A stretch of DNA of 64,000 nt from NCBI RefSeq assembly GCF_000382245.1, contig NZ_KB907872.1, positions 49,710 through 113,709 of the forward strand, in the 5' to 3' direction. A model generated the notes under the pieces. That model was given only the letters and a program-made list of their open reading frames with translations, had not been told where the DNA came from and ran no database searches. The DNA is from Kushneria aurantia DSM 21353 (GTDB taxonomy: Bacteria > Pseudomonadota > Gammaproteobacteria > Pseudomonadales > Halomonadaceae). Position numbers and translations under genes: made by a program. Positions 8,672 through 18,409 of this stretch are shown piece after piece. Numbering within the stretch: position 1 is the first letter of the stretch; every line of letters starts with the position of its first letter.

Positions 8672-9868
8672 TCAGGTTGTTACCACAAGGTTGCGGCCCT
8701 GCGCCTTGGCCGCATAGAGGCGAGCGTCGACACGCTCCAGCAGCGTTTCGATATTCTCCTCCCGGCGCAGTTCGGCCACCCCGATACTGGTGGTGAAGTT
8801 CACATCCTGACCGTTCAGGCTGCGCACGCTGCAGTTTTCGCAGCGCTTTCGAATGCGTTCCGCCACCTGTATGGCGTTCTTGCGCACGGTGCCCGGCAGG
8901 GCGACGATGAACTCCTCGCCGCCATAGCGTGCCAGGATATCCGTTTTGCGCGACTCCTCGCGCAGAATGTTGGCAAAACGCTTCAGTACCTGATCGCCGG
9001 TAGAGTGACCATGGAGGTCATTGATTCTTTTGAAGCGGTCCAGATCCAGCATCAACAGCGTCAGGGAGTGCGTGACGCACCTTCCCCTGTGATCCGAGTG
9101 CAGTCTATCGATCAGCCTGGCGAGGTCGACCATCAGCACGCCGCGATTCAGGAGTCCTGTCAGTGGATCCTGACTGGCCTGACGATACAGCCGCAGCAGA
9201 GAAGTGATGGCCGAAAAGTTGGCCCATAGCGAGATGATCAACAGTAGACACATCAGCCACAGATCCTGCCAGCCTTCGCCGGTGAAAATCAGACCATTGA
9301 TGTACTGGGAAAAAACTTCCAGTGCAATCAGAATCAGCCCCAGTCCCAGACTCTCTATCAGCGTCAACGGAAAGACGCTGAGAAAGGCGATCAGCAGGAA
9401 GGGGGTAAAACTGTAGCCGAACAGCTGCTTGTTGACGTGATCCCCCAGTATCAGTAGCACCAGCAGATAGAACAGTGCCGGCGTCAGGATCAGTGTGGCG
9501 AGCAGATGACGTATGCCATTCAGACCGGTGGCACTGCGCCGGCCGCGTACGATCACCAGTATGAAGGCACCGATCATGGCGAGGCGCGCCAGCAGGAGAG
9601 AAGTGTGGATCGAGGCCGGTGTAATCAGCAGATCAACGACGCCCCATAGCGGCGTCAACAGCGTGAAGACGACGGCAACCAGCAGGACGCGATTGCGCAG
9701 ATAGTCGCCGCGGGTCACCCTGAAATCCCGCGAATGGTTTCGGCTGGTTAACGTATCCTGTATCACCGAGAGTAGTCGCAAGCGATTGCCTGTAAACTGT
9801 GACAGGAACTCGGGAGCCGGAGAACGCCGTCGCTGGTGGGGAGTCAAAAGTTTCTCCAGAACCATCAC
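8672..9868 (-). CDS. Membrane-bound diguanylate cyclase (GGDEF protein)
   Basis: The 398-residue protein has about six hydrophobic segments between residues 60 and 245, then a GGDEF domain from about residue 250. Two GTP molecules would be joined to cyclic di-GMP. The signature reads GGEEF at residues 316-320, an accepted active variant. It is preceded at the correct five-residue spacing by RKTD (307-310), the RxxD inhibitory site that binds product. DPLTGLLNR and LMLDLDRFKRIND are further domain markers. No known sensory domain is recognisable in the membrane part. The start is GTG at 9868 or ATG at 9865, both without a clear ribosome site. It lies convergent to holB and divergent from pilZ, interrupting a normally tight cluster. 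Confidence 0.9.
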   Translation of the reverse strand: MMVLEKLLTPHQRRRSPAPEFLSQFTGNRLRLLSVIQDTLTSRNHSRDFRVTRGDYLRNRVLLVAVVFTLLTPLWGVVDLLITPASIHTSLLLARLAMIGAFILVIVRGRRSATGLNGIRHLLATLILTPALFYLLVLLILGDHVNKQLFGYSFTPFLLIAFLSVFPLTLIESLGLGLILIALEVFSQYINGLIFTGEGWQDLWLMCLLLIISLWANFSAITSLLRLYRQASQDPLTGLLNRGVLMVDLARLIDRLHSDHRGRCVTHSLTLLMLDLDRFKRINDLHGHSTGDQVLKRFANILREESRKTDILARYGGEEFIVALPGTVRKNAIQVAERIRKRCENCSVRSLNGQDVNFTTSIGVAELRREENIETLLERVDARLYAAKAQGRNLVVTT

Positions 9869-10036
9869 CGGGAAATTTCGCCTCTATCCTGTGCACTTCC
9901 GGTGCCGACGGCAATGCGACAATGTGCCTCAACCGCATGCTCCGACGCTATCCGGCCGCGTTGGTGTACTGCCCTCCATTTTCGCCCCTCATCGCCGATA
10001 ATGGTGGTGTCACGCTATTTCGCTCTGGAGCCACCC

Positions 10037-10369
10037 ATGACCACTCGTGCCCTCTCGCTCGCCCTGGACGATATTGAAACCCTTGGCGCGAGCTGGATGC
10101 CGCAGTTGGAAAACGGGGGGCTTTTCATGCCGACGCGTGATGCCTTTCACCTTGGTCAGCGGGTCTATCTGCTGCTGAGTCTGCCCGGCGAGCAGGAGCG
10201 TCGCCCGGTTTCCGGCGTGGTCGCCTGGGTCTCCCCGGTGGGTATGACCGGCCGCCGCACGCCGGGGATCGGCATACATCTGGATGCCGAGGAACAGCCG
10301 CTGCGCGTGCGCATCGAAGCGCTGCTGACCGAGGCGCCGCCGGATACGATGCGCAGCTATACACTCTGA
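10037..10369 (+). CDS. pilZ: PilZ-domain protein, PilZ type
   Basis: The 110-residue product resembles Pseudomonas PilZ, a type IV pilus biogenesis factor encoded between holB and tatD. Visible features are NGGLFMPTRDAFHLGQRVYLLLSLPGEQER, the core VSGVVAWVSP and GIGIHLD, and a polar C-terminal tail. It lacks the RxxxR and D/NxSxxG c-di-GMP contacts at its N-terminus, as does genuine PilZ, so it probably does not bind the nucleotide. The ATG at 10037 is chosen because upstream in-frame sequence has no homology. No pilus structural genes are in the window. Confidence 0.88.
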   Translation: MTTRALSLALDDIETLGASWMPQLENGGLFMPTRDAFHLGQRVYLLLSLPGEQERRPVSGVVAWVSPVGMTGRRTPGIGIHLDAEEQPLRVRIEALLTEAPPDTMRSYTL

Positions 10370-10554
10370 ACGCAGCGCTTGTAGGCAGTATTCAGAGGTT
10401 ATTTATACCGTTATCTTGATTGTTAGGCCGATAAATCCCTGCCATACAACGCCAGTGCTGGGCGTCCCAGTGGGCAATCTGCGATAATGCCTCGCCATTG
10501 AACCGCCCATCCCCCATGCGGCGCCCGAAGGGCGTTTGCCGGAGACGACATTTA

Positions 10555-11403
10555 ATGGCGCAGCAGCTCTCCCCGACTTCCCGGCTGGTGGATTCCCACT
10601 GTCACCTTGATCGCCTTGACCCCGCCAGCGGCGAGGTCGACGACATACTGGTCCGTGCTCGCGCAAGCGGTGTGGGCGCCTTTCTGGCCGTGGCCACCGA
10701 TCTCGACGGCGTGCCCGGCCTGGTAGCGTTGGCGCGCCGCCACGACGACGTTTGCTTCGGCGTTGGTACGCACCCGCTGCATACTCCCGCAATCGAGCCG
10801 TCGCTTGATGATATTCGCAGCGCCATCGCGCGTTTCGAGCCGGTGGTGGTCGGTGAGATCGGTCTCGACTTCTGCCTCGACGCCGAGGGCCAGCCGCGTA
10901 TCCCGCGCGACGTGCAGCTGGCGCGTTTCGACAACCACCTGCGCGCCGCCCGCGAGGCCGAACTGCCGGTCAGCGTCCACACCCGCGAGGCTAAAGAAGA
11001 AACGCTCGACATGATCGCCCGCCATCTCGATCCCGCAGTGGGCGGTGTATTGCACTGTTTCACCGAGGATCTCGACATGGCGCGGCGTGCCGTGGGCATG
11101 GGCCTGATGATCTCGCTGTCCGGCATCGTCACCTTCGCCAGTGCCGAAGGCGTGCGCGAGCTGGCGCGTCTGGTGCCGCTCGACCGTCTGCTGATCGAGA
11201 CCGACTCCCCCTGGCTGGCGCCGGTGCCGTATCGCGGCAGGGCCAACGAGCCGGCACATGTCATCGAAGTGGCGCGCACCATCGCCGCCGAACGCGGCAT
11301 CAGTCTCGATGAAGTAGCGATGCAGACCACCGCCAACTTTTATCGCCTTTTTTCCCGCGCGGTGCCGCAGGATCCGGCGCTACGCGAGCCGTTGGGCGCA
11401 TGA
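10555..11403 (+). CDS. tatD: TatD-family metal-dependent deoxyribonuclease/hydrolase
   Basis: The 282-residue protein is an amidohydrolase-fold hydrolase. It shows DSHCHLD near the start (two metal-binding His), GEIGLDFC with the metal-bridging Glu, the later SVHTREA and HCFTEDLD histidines, and ETDSPWLAP with the catalytic Asp. TatD relatives act as DNases in DNA quality control; among the paralogs the type found beside holB and pilZ is usually called YcfH. The ATG at 10555 is preceded by GGAGA at 10541-10545, and the extra in-frame start at 10498 is not supported. The exact substrate is unknown. Confidence 0.93.
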   Translation: MAQQLSPTSRLVDSHCHLDRLDPASGEVDDILVRARASGVGAFLAVATDLDGVPGLVALARRHDDVCFGVGTHPLHTPAIEPSLDDIRSAIARFEPVVVGEIGLDFCLDAEGQPRIPRDVQLARFDNHLRAAREAELPVSVHTREAKEETLDMIARHLDPAVGGVLHCFTEDLDMARRAVGMGLMISLSGIVTFASAEGVRELARLVPLDRLLIETDSPWLAPVPYRGRANEPAHVIEVARTIAAERGISLDEVAMQTTANFYRLFSRAVPQDPALREPLGA

Positions 11404-11456
11404 GTGACACGCCGTTGCAGCGCTCGGTGCCCTTCGACGCCGACGAGGGGCAGTAA

Positions 11457-13637
11457 ATGCAGCTCACCGATCAGCAGCGCGCCGTAGTGGAGCACGGCGA
11501 CGGCCACGCCAGGGTGTTCGCCGTTGCCGGCGCCGGCAAGACCGCCACCATGGTGGCGCGGGTCGCTCGCCTGCTCGAACGCGGCGTCGAGCCGTCACGC
11601 ATCCTGGTGCTGATGTTCAACCGTGCCGCACGGGAGGATTTCGCCGCGCGGCTGTCGACGTTGGCGCCCGACGGCGGTGCGCTGCCGCAGGTGCGCACCT
11701 TTCACTCGATCGGCCTGCGGCTGGGGCGCACCCTGACCCGCTGGGGCGCGCTACCGCCGCGTCAGTTGCTGGAGGGTGAGTGGCAGCGTGAGCGACTGGC
11801 GCGCCAGGTGCTGCAGCATCATCTGGCCGACGAGCCCGAGCAGCTCGCCATGGCGCTCGAGGAGGAGCGCATCGAAGCGCTTTTACAGTTCTGCGATCTG
11901 GTCAAGGCGGAGTGTGTGTCGCCGCAGCAGCTTTATGAGCGCGGCGATTTCGGTAGCGAGACGCGCCATTTCCCCGACGCCTTCATGGCGATCGAGCGCC
12001 AGATGCACGACCGTGGGGTGATGAGCTGGGCCGATCTGCTGTTTCGCCCGCTGCGCGCCCTGCATCGCGATGAACAGGCGCGTGAGCGCCTGCAGGGGCG
12101 GCTTGATCACATCATCGTCGACGAGTATCAGGACATCAACGAGGTGCAGCTGCGGCTGTTGGCCATGCTGGCGGGGCAGAGCGCCAGCGTGATGGCGGTG
12201 GGCGACGCTCGCCAGTGCATCTACGAGTGGCGCGGTGCGCGCCCCGACGCCATGAAGGCGCGCTTCGAGCGACTGTTCGGCGCGCCGGTCGACTATCCGC
12301 TCAGTTGGACCTTTCGCCACGGTCATGGGCTATCGCTGATGGCCAACCACGCCATTCGCGCCAACCCCGACGGCGGCGATCAACTGACCCTCTCGGCGCC
12401 GGATAACCCGCTGACCCGTATCGAGCGCGACAGCGGTGTCGAACGGCTGGTGGCACTGCTGCGGCAGTGGCAGCACGGCGGCCGGGCGCTGTCGGAGTGC
12501 GCCGTGCTGGTGCGCAGCTGGGCGCTCAGCGTGCCCATTCAGCTGCGCCTGCTGCGCGAGGACATTCCCTTTCAGCTGGGCCGCGAGGAGCGTTTTGTCT
12601 TTCGACTGCCGCTGGTGCGCGCGCTGGCCGGCTATCTTGAGCTGGCGCGGCGCCCCGGGCTGCTTGGCGACGCTGAACATCTGCTGCTGCTCTACACCCA
12701 ACCGGGCACCTTTGTCAGCCGTGAGTTGCTGGCGCCGCTGACCGACGAGCTGGCGCGACGCGGCCGCTGGCCCGATCAGCACACCGCGCTGAGTGGCCTC
12801 AAGCCGTTTCAGAAACGCAATCTCAAAAAACGCTGGGCACTGCTGCGTGAGCTGACACAGATGGGCGACAGGCCACCGGCGGAGATTCTTGCCCACGTGG
12901 TCGAGACGCTCGATGCCGAGAAGCTGCTGCGCCGTGCCGCGGCCCGCCGTGAGAAGGGCGAGGAGGATGTGCGTCTGCTCGACGTACTGATCGAGCAGGC
13001 CGGTGAACTGGCCGATGACCCGGACGCTTTCATCGCCCTGCTGCGCGACCCGGTGATCGACCGCGGCCCCGGCGTACTGCTCTCCACCGTGCATGGCGCC
13101 AAGGGGCTGGAGTGGCCGCTGGTGGCGGTTTCCGGCCTCAACGAGGAAGATTTTCCCCTCTATTCGCGGGATAATCCGCTGACGTCCGCCAGTCTGGAGG
13201 AGGAGCGGCGCCTTTACTATGTTGCCATTACCCGCGCCCGCGAGCACCTGCTGCTGCTCTCCGATCGTGCCGGCCGCCGGCCCAGCCGTTTTGTCGAGGA
13301 GAGCGCCTGGCAGCAGTGCGATCGCCTCGGCCGTGCGCTCGATGAGCGAACGCAGGGGACGGTCGAGGTCGGCGAGCCGGCGCTGGTCAATCGCTATCTG
13401 CGCCAGATCGGCGCCGACCAGTGGCTGAACGCCTGCGCTGCCACCCGTGAGGCGATGGCGCTGAACGCCGGCGCCCACTGGCAGCCGGGTGAACACCTTC
13501 GCCATGCGGTATTCGGTGAAGGCACCATCGAGGGCGTCGAGGGCGAGCGCGAACGCTGCGTCCTCGACGTGCAGTTCAACGCAGCCGGTCGACGCCGGCT
13601 GATTGCATCCCGCGCACCGATCGAGCGCGTGGATTGA
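11457..13637 (+). CDS. UvrD/Rep-type superfamily 1 DNA helicase
   Basis: This 726-residue helicase has Walker A VAGAGKTATM (about residues 23-32), Walker B VDEYQDIN near 222-229, DARQCIYEWRGA (motif III), and the late motifs LSTVHGAKGLEWPLV and EERRLYYVAITRA (motifs V and VI). The C-terminus FGEGTIEGVEGER resembles the Tudor-like RNA polymerase-binding tail of UvrD and PcrA. It is a 3'-5' translocase by family, but slightly shorter than canonical UvrD and with a divergent 2B region. It is better described as a UvrD-like paralog than as uvrD itself. It follows tatD by 53 bases and precedes the sulfurtransferase gene. Confidence 0.9.
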   Translation: MQLTDQQRAVVEHGDGHARVFAVAGAGKTATMVARVARLLERGVEPSRILVLMFNRAAREDFAARLSTLAPDGGALPQVRTFHSIGLRLGRTLTRWGALPPRQLLEGEWQRERLARQVLQHHLADEPEQLAMALEEERIEALLQFCDLVKAECVSPQQLYERGDFGSETRHFPDAFMAIERQMHDRGVMSWADLLFRPLRALHRDEQARERLQGRLDHIIVDEYQDINEVQLRLLAMLAGQSASVMAVGDARQCIYEWRGARPDAMKARFERLFGAPVDYPLSWTFRHGHGLSLMANHAIRANPDGGDQLTLSAPDNPLTRIERDSGVERLVALLRQWQHGGRALSECAVLVRSWALSVPIQLRLLREDIPFQLGREERFVFRLPLVRALAGYLELARRPGLLGDAEHLLLLYTQPGTFVSRELLAPLTDELARRGRWPDQHTALSGLKPFQKRNLKKRWALLRELTQMGDRPPAEILAHVVETLDAEKLLRRAAARREKGEEDVRLLDVLIEQAGELADDPDAFIALLRDPVIDRGPGVLLSTVHGAKGLEWPLVAVSGLNEEDFPLYSRDNPLTSASLEEERRLYYVAITRAREHLLLLSDRAGRRPSRFVEESAWQQCDRLGRALDERTQGTVEVGEPALVNRYLRQIGADQWLNACAATREAMALNAGAHWQPGEHLRHAVFGEGTIEGVEGERERCVLDVQFNAAGRRRLIASRAPIERVD

Positions 13638-13652
13638 AGACAAGGAGTTGCC

Positions 13653-14483
13653 ATGACCACAGCCCTTACCGATGTCACCAACCTGTTGATGTGGCAGCGC
13701 GGCGATACGCCGCTGGTGATCCTGGACTGTCGGGCAAGGCTTGCCGACCCCGACGCCGGCCGACGCTTTTATAACGAAGGCCATATTCCCGGTGCCTTCC
13801 ACGCAAGCGTTGACCACCATCTGTCGGCGCCGCCGGCGGGCGCCAACGGCGGTCGCCATCCGCTACCCGCACCGCAGCAGTGGCAGCGCCAGTTGCAGCA
13901 GTGGGGCATTACCCCACAGACGCGGGTGGTGGTCTATGACGATCTCGGCGGCCAGCTGGCGGCAGCGCGCGCCTGGTGGATGCTCAAGTGGGCCGGTCAC
14001 GACGATGTTTATGTGCTCAACGGCGGCATTCAGGTATGGCAGGCCGAGGGCGGCCCGCTGGAGAGTCGCGAGCCGCGTGTCCATGAGGTCAGCGACTGGC
14101 AGTGTGATTTTCAAGCGCAGATGATCGCCACCGCCGAGGAGGTTGCCGAGGGCGAGGCGCTGCTGCTCGATGCTCGCGGTGCGGCACGCTTTGCCGGCGA
14201 GGAGGAGCCGGTCGACAGCCGTGCCGGCCACATTCCCGGTGCGGCCAACCTGCCGGCGTCGTCACTGCTCGACGAACGCAACTGTGTTGCCGCCAGCGAT
14301 GCGCTGGCGCAGCTGATTCCTGCCACCGGGCAGTCGAGCATCGCCTACTGCGGCTCAGGCGTCTCCGCCTGCATGATCATTCTTGCCCATGCGGCGCTGG
14401 GACGGCCGCTGCCGCGGCTCTATCCCGGTTCGTGGAGCGAATGGAGCAGCGATCCCGAGAGACCGCTGGCCACCGGCCACTGA
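13653..14483 (+). CDS. sseA: 3-mercaptopyruvate/thiosulfate sulfurtransferase
   Basis: The 276-residue protein contains two rhodanese domains. The N-terminal one (about residues 8-135) is inactive. The C-terminal one carries the catalytic Cys233 in the loop CGSGVSAC, the same CGSG type as E. coli SseA, a 3-mercaptopyruvate sulfurtransferase. GHIPGAFH and GHIPGAANL mark the two domains. Its ATG has the strong ribosome site AAGGAG. The gene is convergent with the ETF-QO gene, with only 57 bases between them. Substrate preference between mercaptopyruvate and thiosulfate cannot be settled by eye. Confidence 0.9.
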   Translation: MTTALTDVTNLLMWQRGDTPLVILDCRARLADPDAGRRFYNEGHIPGAFHASVDHHLSAPPAGANGGRHPLPAPQQWQRQLQQWGITPQTRVVVYDDLGGQLAAARAWWMLKWAGHDDVYVLNGGIQVWQAEGGPLESREPRVHEVSDWQCDFQAQMIATAEEVAEGEALLLDARGAARFAGEEEPVDSRAGHIPGAANLPASSLLDERNCVAASDALAQLIPATGQSSIAYCGSGVSACMIILAHAALGRPLPRLYPGSWSEWSSDPERPLATGH

Positions 14484-14540
14484 GCTTCGGCCACGTCGGG
14501 CGGGCGTGTGGCGGCGCGTTCGAAGTCGCCACCTGCGCTG

Positions 14541-16184
14541 CTACATGTTCGGGTAGCCCGGTCCGCCGCCGCCCTCCGGCGGTACCCAGCGGATGTTCTG
14601 CGACGGGTCCTTGATATCGCATGTCTTGCAGTGAATGCAGTTCTGGAAGTTGATGCGAAACACCGGCCCGTCGCTGTGCTCCTCTATTTCGTAGACACTC
14701 ACCGGGCAGTAGCGCTGCGCCGGCTCGGCGTAGCGGGGCAGGTTGACCTCGATCGGTACCCGTTCGTTCTCCAGGCGTAGATGGCAGGGCTGATTCTCCT
14801 CGTGATTCGTATTGGAGAGATAGACCGACGAGGGTTTGTCGAAGGAGAGCACGCCATCCGGATGCGGATAGTCGATCTTCGGCATGTCGCTGGCGGGGCG
14901 CAGCCGCTGATGGTCCGGTTGCGGGTCGCGCAGCCGCGGCAGACGCCCGCCCAGCTTCTGGTCCAGCCAGCTCCAGGCGCCACCGCCGAGCATCCCGAAA
15001 CGGTGCATGGCAGGGCCGAAATTACGCTGGCGAGCCAGTTCGGCGTATGTCTCGCCGGCCCTGAAGCGCTCGTTGAAGGCGGTCAGCCGCTGGCCGCCCG
15101 CGTCGCCGGCGGTCAGCGCCTCGGCGACCGTTTCGGCGGCGTCCATGGCGGAGCCCATGGCGCTATGCAGCCCCTTGATACGGGAAAAATCGAGGGTGCC
15201 GGCGTCGCAGCCGATCAGCAGGCCGCCGGGAAAGACCATCTCCGGCAGGCTGTTGAGCCCGCCCTTGGTGATCGAGCGGGCGCCGAAAGCGAGACGCTCA
15301 CCGCCGGCGAGATGCTGCGCGAGTGTCGGATGGTGCTTGAGGCGCTGAAACTCGTCGAAAGGCGACAGCCAGGGGTTGTCGTAGGCCAGGTCGACGATCA
15401 GGCCTACCATCACCTGGCGCTCGGCGCCGTGATAAAGAAAGCTGCCACCCTGGGTATTGCGACCCAGCGGCCAGCCGGCAGAGTGGATGACCAGCCCCGG
15501 CTGATGGTTCTCCTCGGGCACCTGCCACAGCTCCTTGAGGCCGATGGCGTAGTGCTGTGGGTCTCTGCCGGCGGCAAGGTCGAAGCGTTCGATCAGCTGC
15601 TTGCCGAGATGCCCCCGCGAGCCCTCGGCAAAGAGCGTGTAGCGGCCGTGGAGTTCGATGCCGGGCTCGAAGCCGGCCTTTTCGTTGCCGGCGCGGTCAA
15701 GGCCCATATCGCCGGTAATCACGCCGGTCACTTGGCCCTGCTCGCCAAACATCAGCTGCTGGGCGGGAAAGCCGGGGAAGATATCCACGCCCAGCGCTTC
15801 GGCCTGTTCGGCCAGCCAGCGGCACAGGTCGGCGGCGCTGATCAGATAGCTGCCCCGATTGAGCATCGAGGGCGGTACCAGCGCCTCGGGAAAGCGCAGC
15901 GCACGCCGGCTGTCGCGCAGATAGAGGATTTCATCCTGACTGGCGGCAACGTGCAGCGGCGCGCCGCGCTGATGCCAGTCGGGGAACAGTCGGTTCAGCG
16001 CCGAGGGATCGAAAGCGGCGCCGGAGAGGATATGGGCCCCGACCTCGGCACCTTTCTCCAGCACACAGACGCTGAGTTCACGCTGCTGTTCGGCGGCGTA
16101 CTGCATCAGCCGACAGGCCGCCGACAGACCGGCCACGCCGGCACCCACGATCACCACGTCGAACGACATGGACTCTCTATCCAT
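14541..16184 (-). CDS. Electron transfer flavoprotein-ubiquinone oxidoreductase
   Basis: ETF-QO is a membrane-associated FAD and 4Fe-4S protein that passes electrons from reduced ETF to ubiquinone. The 547-residue product starts with a Rossmann FAD motif, VVIVGAGVAGLSAACRL. It contains the GCDAGTLDFSRIKGLHSAMGS region and ends with the cluster ligands CIHCKTCDIKDPSQNI followed by WVPPEGGGGPGYPNM, the family signature. The ATG at 16184 (MDRESMSFD) matches relatives; a second ATG lies five codons in. It is transcribed divergently from etfBA, its redox partner, across a 234-base gap. Confidence 0.96.
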   Translation of the reverse strand: MDRESMSFDVVIVGAGVAGLSAACRLMQYAAEQQRELSVCVLEKGAEVGAHILSGAAFDPSALNRLFPDWHQRGAPLHVAASQDEILYLRDSRRALRFPEALVPPSMLNRGSYLISAADLCRWLAEQAEALGVDIFPGFPAQQLMFGEQGQVTGVITGDMGLDRAGNEKAGFEPGIELHGRYTLFAEGSRGHLGKQLIERFDLAAGRDPQHYAIGLKELWQVPEENHQPGLVIHSAGWPLGRNTQGGSFLYHGAERQVMVGLIVDLAYDNPWLSPFDEFQRLKHHPTLAQHLAGGERLAFGARSITKGGLNSLPEMVFPGGLLIGCDAGTLDFSRIKGLHSAMGSAMDAAETVAEALTAGDAGGQRLTAFNERFRAGETYAELARQRNFGPAMHRFGMLGGGAWSWLDQKLGGRLPRLRDPQPDHQRLRPASDMPKIDYPHPDGVLSFDKPSSVYLSNTNHEENQPCHLRLENERVPIEVNLPRYAEPAQRYCPVSVYEIEEHSDGPVFRINFQNCIHCKTCDIKDPSQNIRWVPPEGGGGPGYPNM

Positions 16185-16418
16185 TGAAAAAGACTCCGTC
16201 CATCAAAAAAGCACTCCTGTAGCGACCCGGCAGTGGTTCCGGGTACGCGCAACCTCGGCATGTCATGCTGTCCGGCGGTGGGCGTGTTACACTGATGAGA
16301 ATAGATCGCAACGGTGCCCGGCTGCGCGCCAATAACCCGCTATTATCGCACTGTCGCGCCTCGGGCCCAATCCCGCCGCCTTCAAGTCGGCGGCGTCGCA
16401 GGACACCATGAGGAAGCA
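16185..16418. promoter_or_regulatory. Divergent promoter region between ETF-QO and etfBA
   Basis: This 234-base gap must contain promoters for both directions. Toward etfB a possible -10 (TATTAT, 16341-16346) is visible without a convincing -35. Toward ETF-QO nothing definite stands out. An AGGAAG ribosome site at 16411-16416 precedes etfB. No operator palindrome is obvious to me. Confidence 0.4.
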
Positions 16419-17171
16419 ATGAAAGTACTCGTCGCTATCAAGCGCGTTATCGACTACAACGTTCGCGTCCGGGTGCGCGAAGACCACAGCGATGTGGATC
16501 TCACCCACGCCAAAATGGCCATGAATCCCTTCTGCGAGATCGCCCTCGAGGAAGCCATCCGGCTGAAAGAGCAGGGCATCGCCAGTGAGGTCATAGTGGT
16601 ATCGATCGGTGACAAGGCGGTGCAGGAGCAGCTGCGCACCGCCATGGCGCTGGGTGCCGACCGCGCCATTCATGTCAGCGCCGAAGGGCGCATCGACTCC
16701 TTTGCCGCGGCAAAGACGCTGGCTGCGGTGGTCGAGCGCGAAGCGCCGCGGCTGGTGCTGCTGGGCAAACAGTCGATCGACAGTGACAGCAGCCAGACCG
16801 GCCCCATGCTGGCGGCGCTGGTCGGCATGGCGCAGGCGACCTTTGCTTCCAGCATCAAGATAGACGGCGATACCCTCAGCGTTACCCGCGAGATCGATGC
16901 CGGTCTGGAAACGCTGGCGATGTCGCTGCCGGCGGTGGTCACCGCCGATCTGCGTCTCAACGAGCCGCGCTATGCGCGTCTGCCTGCCATCATGAAGGCC
17001 AAAAAGCGTCCCATCGAAGCGCTCGATGCCGCCGAACTGGGCGTCGACGTCACGCCTCGGCAGGAACTTGTGAAAGTCGAGTTGCCGGCCGAGCGTCAGG
17101 CCGGGGTGCGCGTTCATTCGGTGGATGAACTGATCGACAGGCTCAGAAATGAAGCGAAGGTGATTCCATGA
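16419..17171 (+). CDS. etfB: Electron transfer flavoprotein subunit beta
   Basis: This is the small ETF subunit, which binds AMP and part of the FAD-binding interface and collects electrons from acyl-CoA and other dehydrogenases. The 250-residue protein starts [19 protein letters not shown] and contains [17 protein letters not shown] and the recognition-loop region [32 protein letters not shown], all typical. The ATG at 16419 is selected because it has a good ribosome site and matches the family start; the upstream extension is unrelated. Its stop overlaps the etfA start by four bases. Confidence 0.97.
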   Translation: MKVLVAIKRVIDYNVRVRVREDHSDVDLTHAKMAMNPFCEIALEEAIRLKEQGIASEVIVVSIGDKAVQEQLRTAMALGADRAIHVSAEGRIDSFAAAKTLAAVVEREAPRLVLLGKQSIDSDSSQTGPMLAALVGMAQATFASSIKIDGDTLSVTREIDAGLETLAMSLPAVVTADLRLNEPRYARLPAIMKAKKRPIEALDAAELGVDVTPRQELVKVELPAERQAGVRVHSVDELIDRLRNEAKVIP

Positions 17172-18103
17172 GCGAAGCAAGGACACTGGTTGTCGCCGAA
17201 CAGATCGATGGCCGGCTCTCCGCCGCCGTGGCACGTGTGGTGGCGGCGGCAGCCGGGATCGGCGCGCCGATCGACCTGCTGGTGGTTGGCAGTCAGGCCT
17301 CGCAGGCGGCGCAGCAGGCCGCCCGGCTGGAAGGCGTGGCCGCTGTGATCTGTGTCGAGGACAGCGCCTTTGATCATCTGCTGGCGGAAAACACCGCGGC
17401 GCTGATCCAGTCGCTGGCCGGGCCCTACAGCCATCTGCTGAGCGCTTCGACTACCGGCGGGCGCAGCCTGATGCCGCGTGTGGCGGCGCTGCTGGGCGTC
17501 GGTCAGGTCTCGGACATTATCGCCGTCGAGTCGCCGGACACCTTCGTGCGGCCCATTTACGCCGGCAGTGTGGTGGCCACTGTGCGCAGTCTCGACGACA
17601 GGAAAGTCGTTACCGTGCGTCCCACCGCCTTCGAGCCGGTCGGTGAGCAGGATGGGGTAGATGTGGCAAACGCAGCCAGCACCGGTGACCAGCGGCTGGC
17701 GCGCTTTGTCAGTGAGCAGCTGGCCGAGGGTGAGCGCCCCGAGCTGGGTGGCGCGCGGGTTATCGTCTCCGGCGGTCGCGGGCTGGGCAGTGCCGAGAAC
17801 TTTCGATTGATCGAAGCCCTGGCCGATCGTCTGGACGCGGCGGTGGGGGCCTCGCGTGCAGCGGTCGATGCCGGCTACGTGCCCAACGACCTGCAGGTAG
17901 GGCAGACCGGCAGGATGGTGGCACCGGAGCTCTATATTGCTGCCGGTATCTCCGGTGCCGTTCAGCATCTGGCCGGCATGAAGGACTCGAAGGTGATCGT
18001 GGCCATCAACAGTGATGAAGAGGCGCCCATTTTTCAGGTTGCCGACTACGGTCTGGTGGCGGATCTTTTCGAGGCGCTGCCGGAGCTCGAGCGCAAGCTG
18101 TAG
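17168..18103 (+). CDS. etfA: Electron transfer flavoprotein subunit alpha
   Basis: The 311-residue FAD-binding subunit has a variable N-terminal domain and a conserved C-terminal domain. The latter contains [36 protein letters not shown] and [17 protein letters not shown], the classical FAD-contacting segments, and ends with [20 protein letters not shown]. It is coupled to etfB by an ATGA overlap. With ETF-QO next door, the complete electron route from flavin dehydrogenases to the quinone pool is encoded in 3.6 kb. Confidence 0.97.
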   Translation: MSEARTLVVAEQIDGRLSAAVARVVAAAAGIGAPIDLLVVGSQASQAAQQAARLEGVAAVICVEDSAFDHLLAENTAALIQSLAGPYSHLLSASTTGGRSLMPRVAALLGVGQVSDIIAVESPDTFVRPIYAGSVVATVRSLDDRKVVTVRPTAFEPVGEQDGVDVANAASTGDQRLARFVSEQLAEGERPELGGARVIVSGGRGLGSAENFRLIEALADRLDAAVGASRAAVDAGYVPNDLQVGQTGRMVAPELYIAAGISGAVQHLAGMKDSKVIVAINSDEEAPIFQVADYGLVADLFEALPELERKL

Positions 18104-18193
18104 AAACAGCCGGGTTGCAGAATCACGAAGCGCGATACAGGGCTTGAACGCAAGTGAGGCCCTGTTCTGTGCTGCGGTGTCGAAGGATGACGT

Positions 18194-18409
18194 CTATGTC
18201 AAGCGTTCGGCAATCCATATCTTGATAAGCGCCTGACGGCTGATGCCAAGTCGACGAGCCTGTTGATCCAGTCCGGTGACGACCCAGGCAGGGAAGTCGA
18301 CATTCACTCTTTTGCTCTCGATATTGGGCCGCCGGGCGTGTTCCCAATCGAGTGCCCCGGTCATATCCTCGCCGTCATCGAAGCGGCGTTCGAATTCAGT
18401 CGCTTTCAT
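18194..18409 (-). CDS. brnA: BrnA-type ribbon-helix-helix antitoxin
   Basis: The 71-residue protein begins MKATEFERRFDDGEDMTGALDW and continues with RRPNIESKRVNVDFPAWVV and RLGISRQALIKIWIAERL. That is a KxFDxxFDxGEDI-like start followed by a ribbon-helix-helix DNA-binding region, the pattern of BrnA and CopG-like antitoxins. In functional pairs BrnA neutralises the BrnT ribonuclease toxin and represses the operon. Here the ATG is preceded by AAGGAGATC and the upstream gene is only a truncated brnT fragment that overlaps it by 14 bases. The antitoxin is intact but appears to be an orphan. Confidence 0.85.
   Translation of the reverse strand: MKATEFERRFDDGEDMTGALDWEHARRPNIESKRVNVDFPAWVVTGLDQQARRLGISRQALIKIWIAERLT

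Noticed and set aside
14781..16187. A 468-codon plus-strand open frame opposite ETF-QO.
   Set aside because: It is a GC-rich antisense shadow of a strongly conserved gene; no domain or start signal is recognisable.
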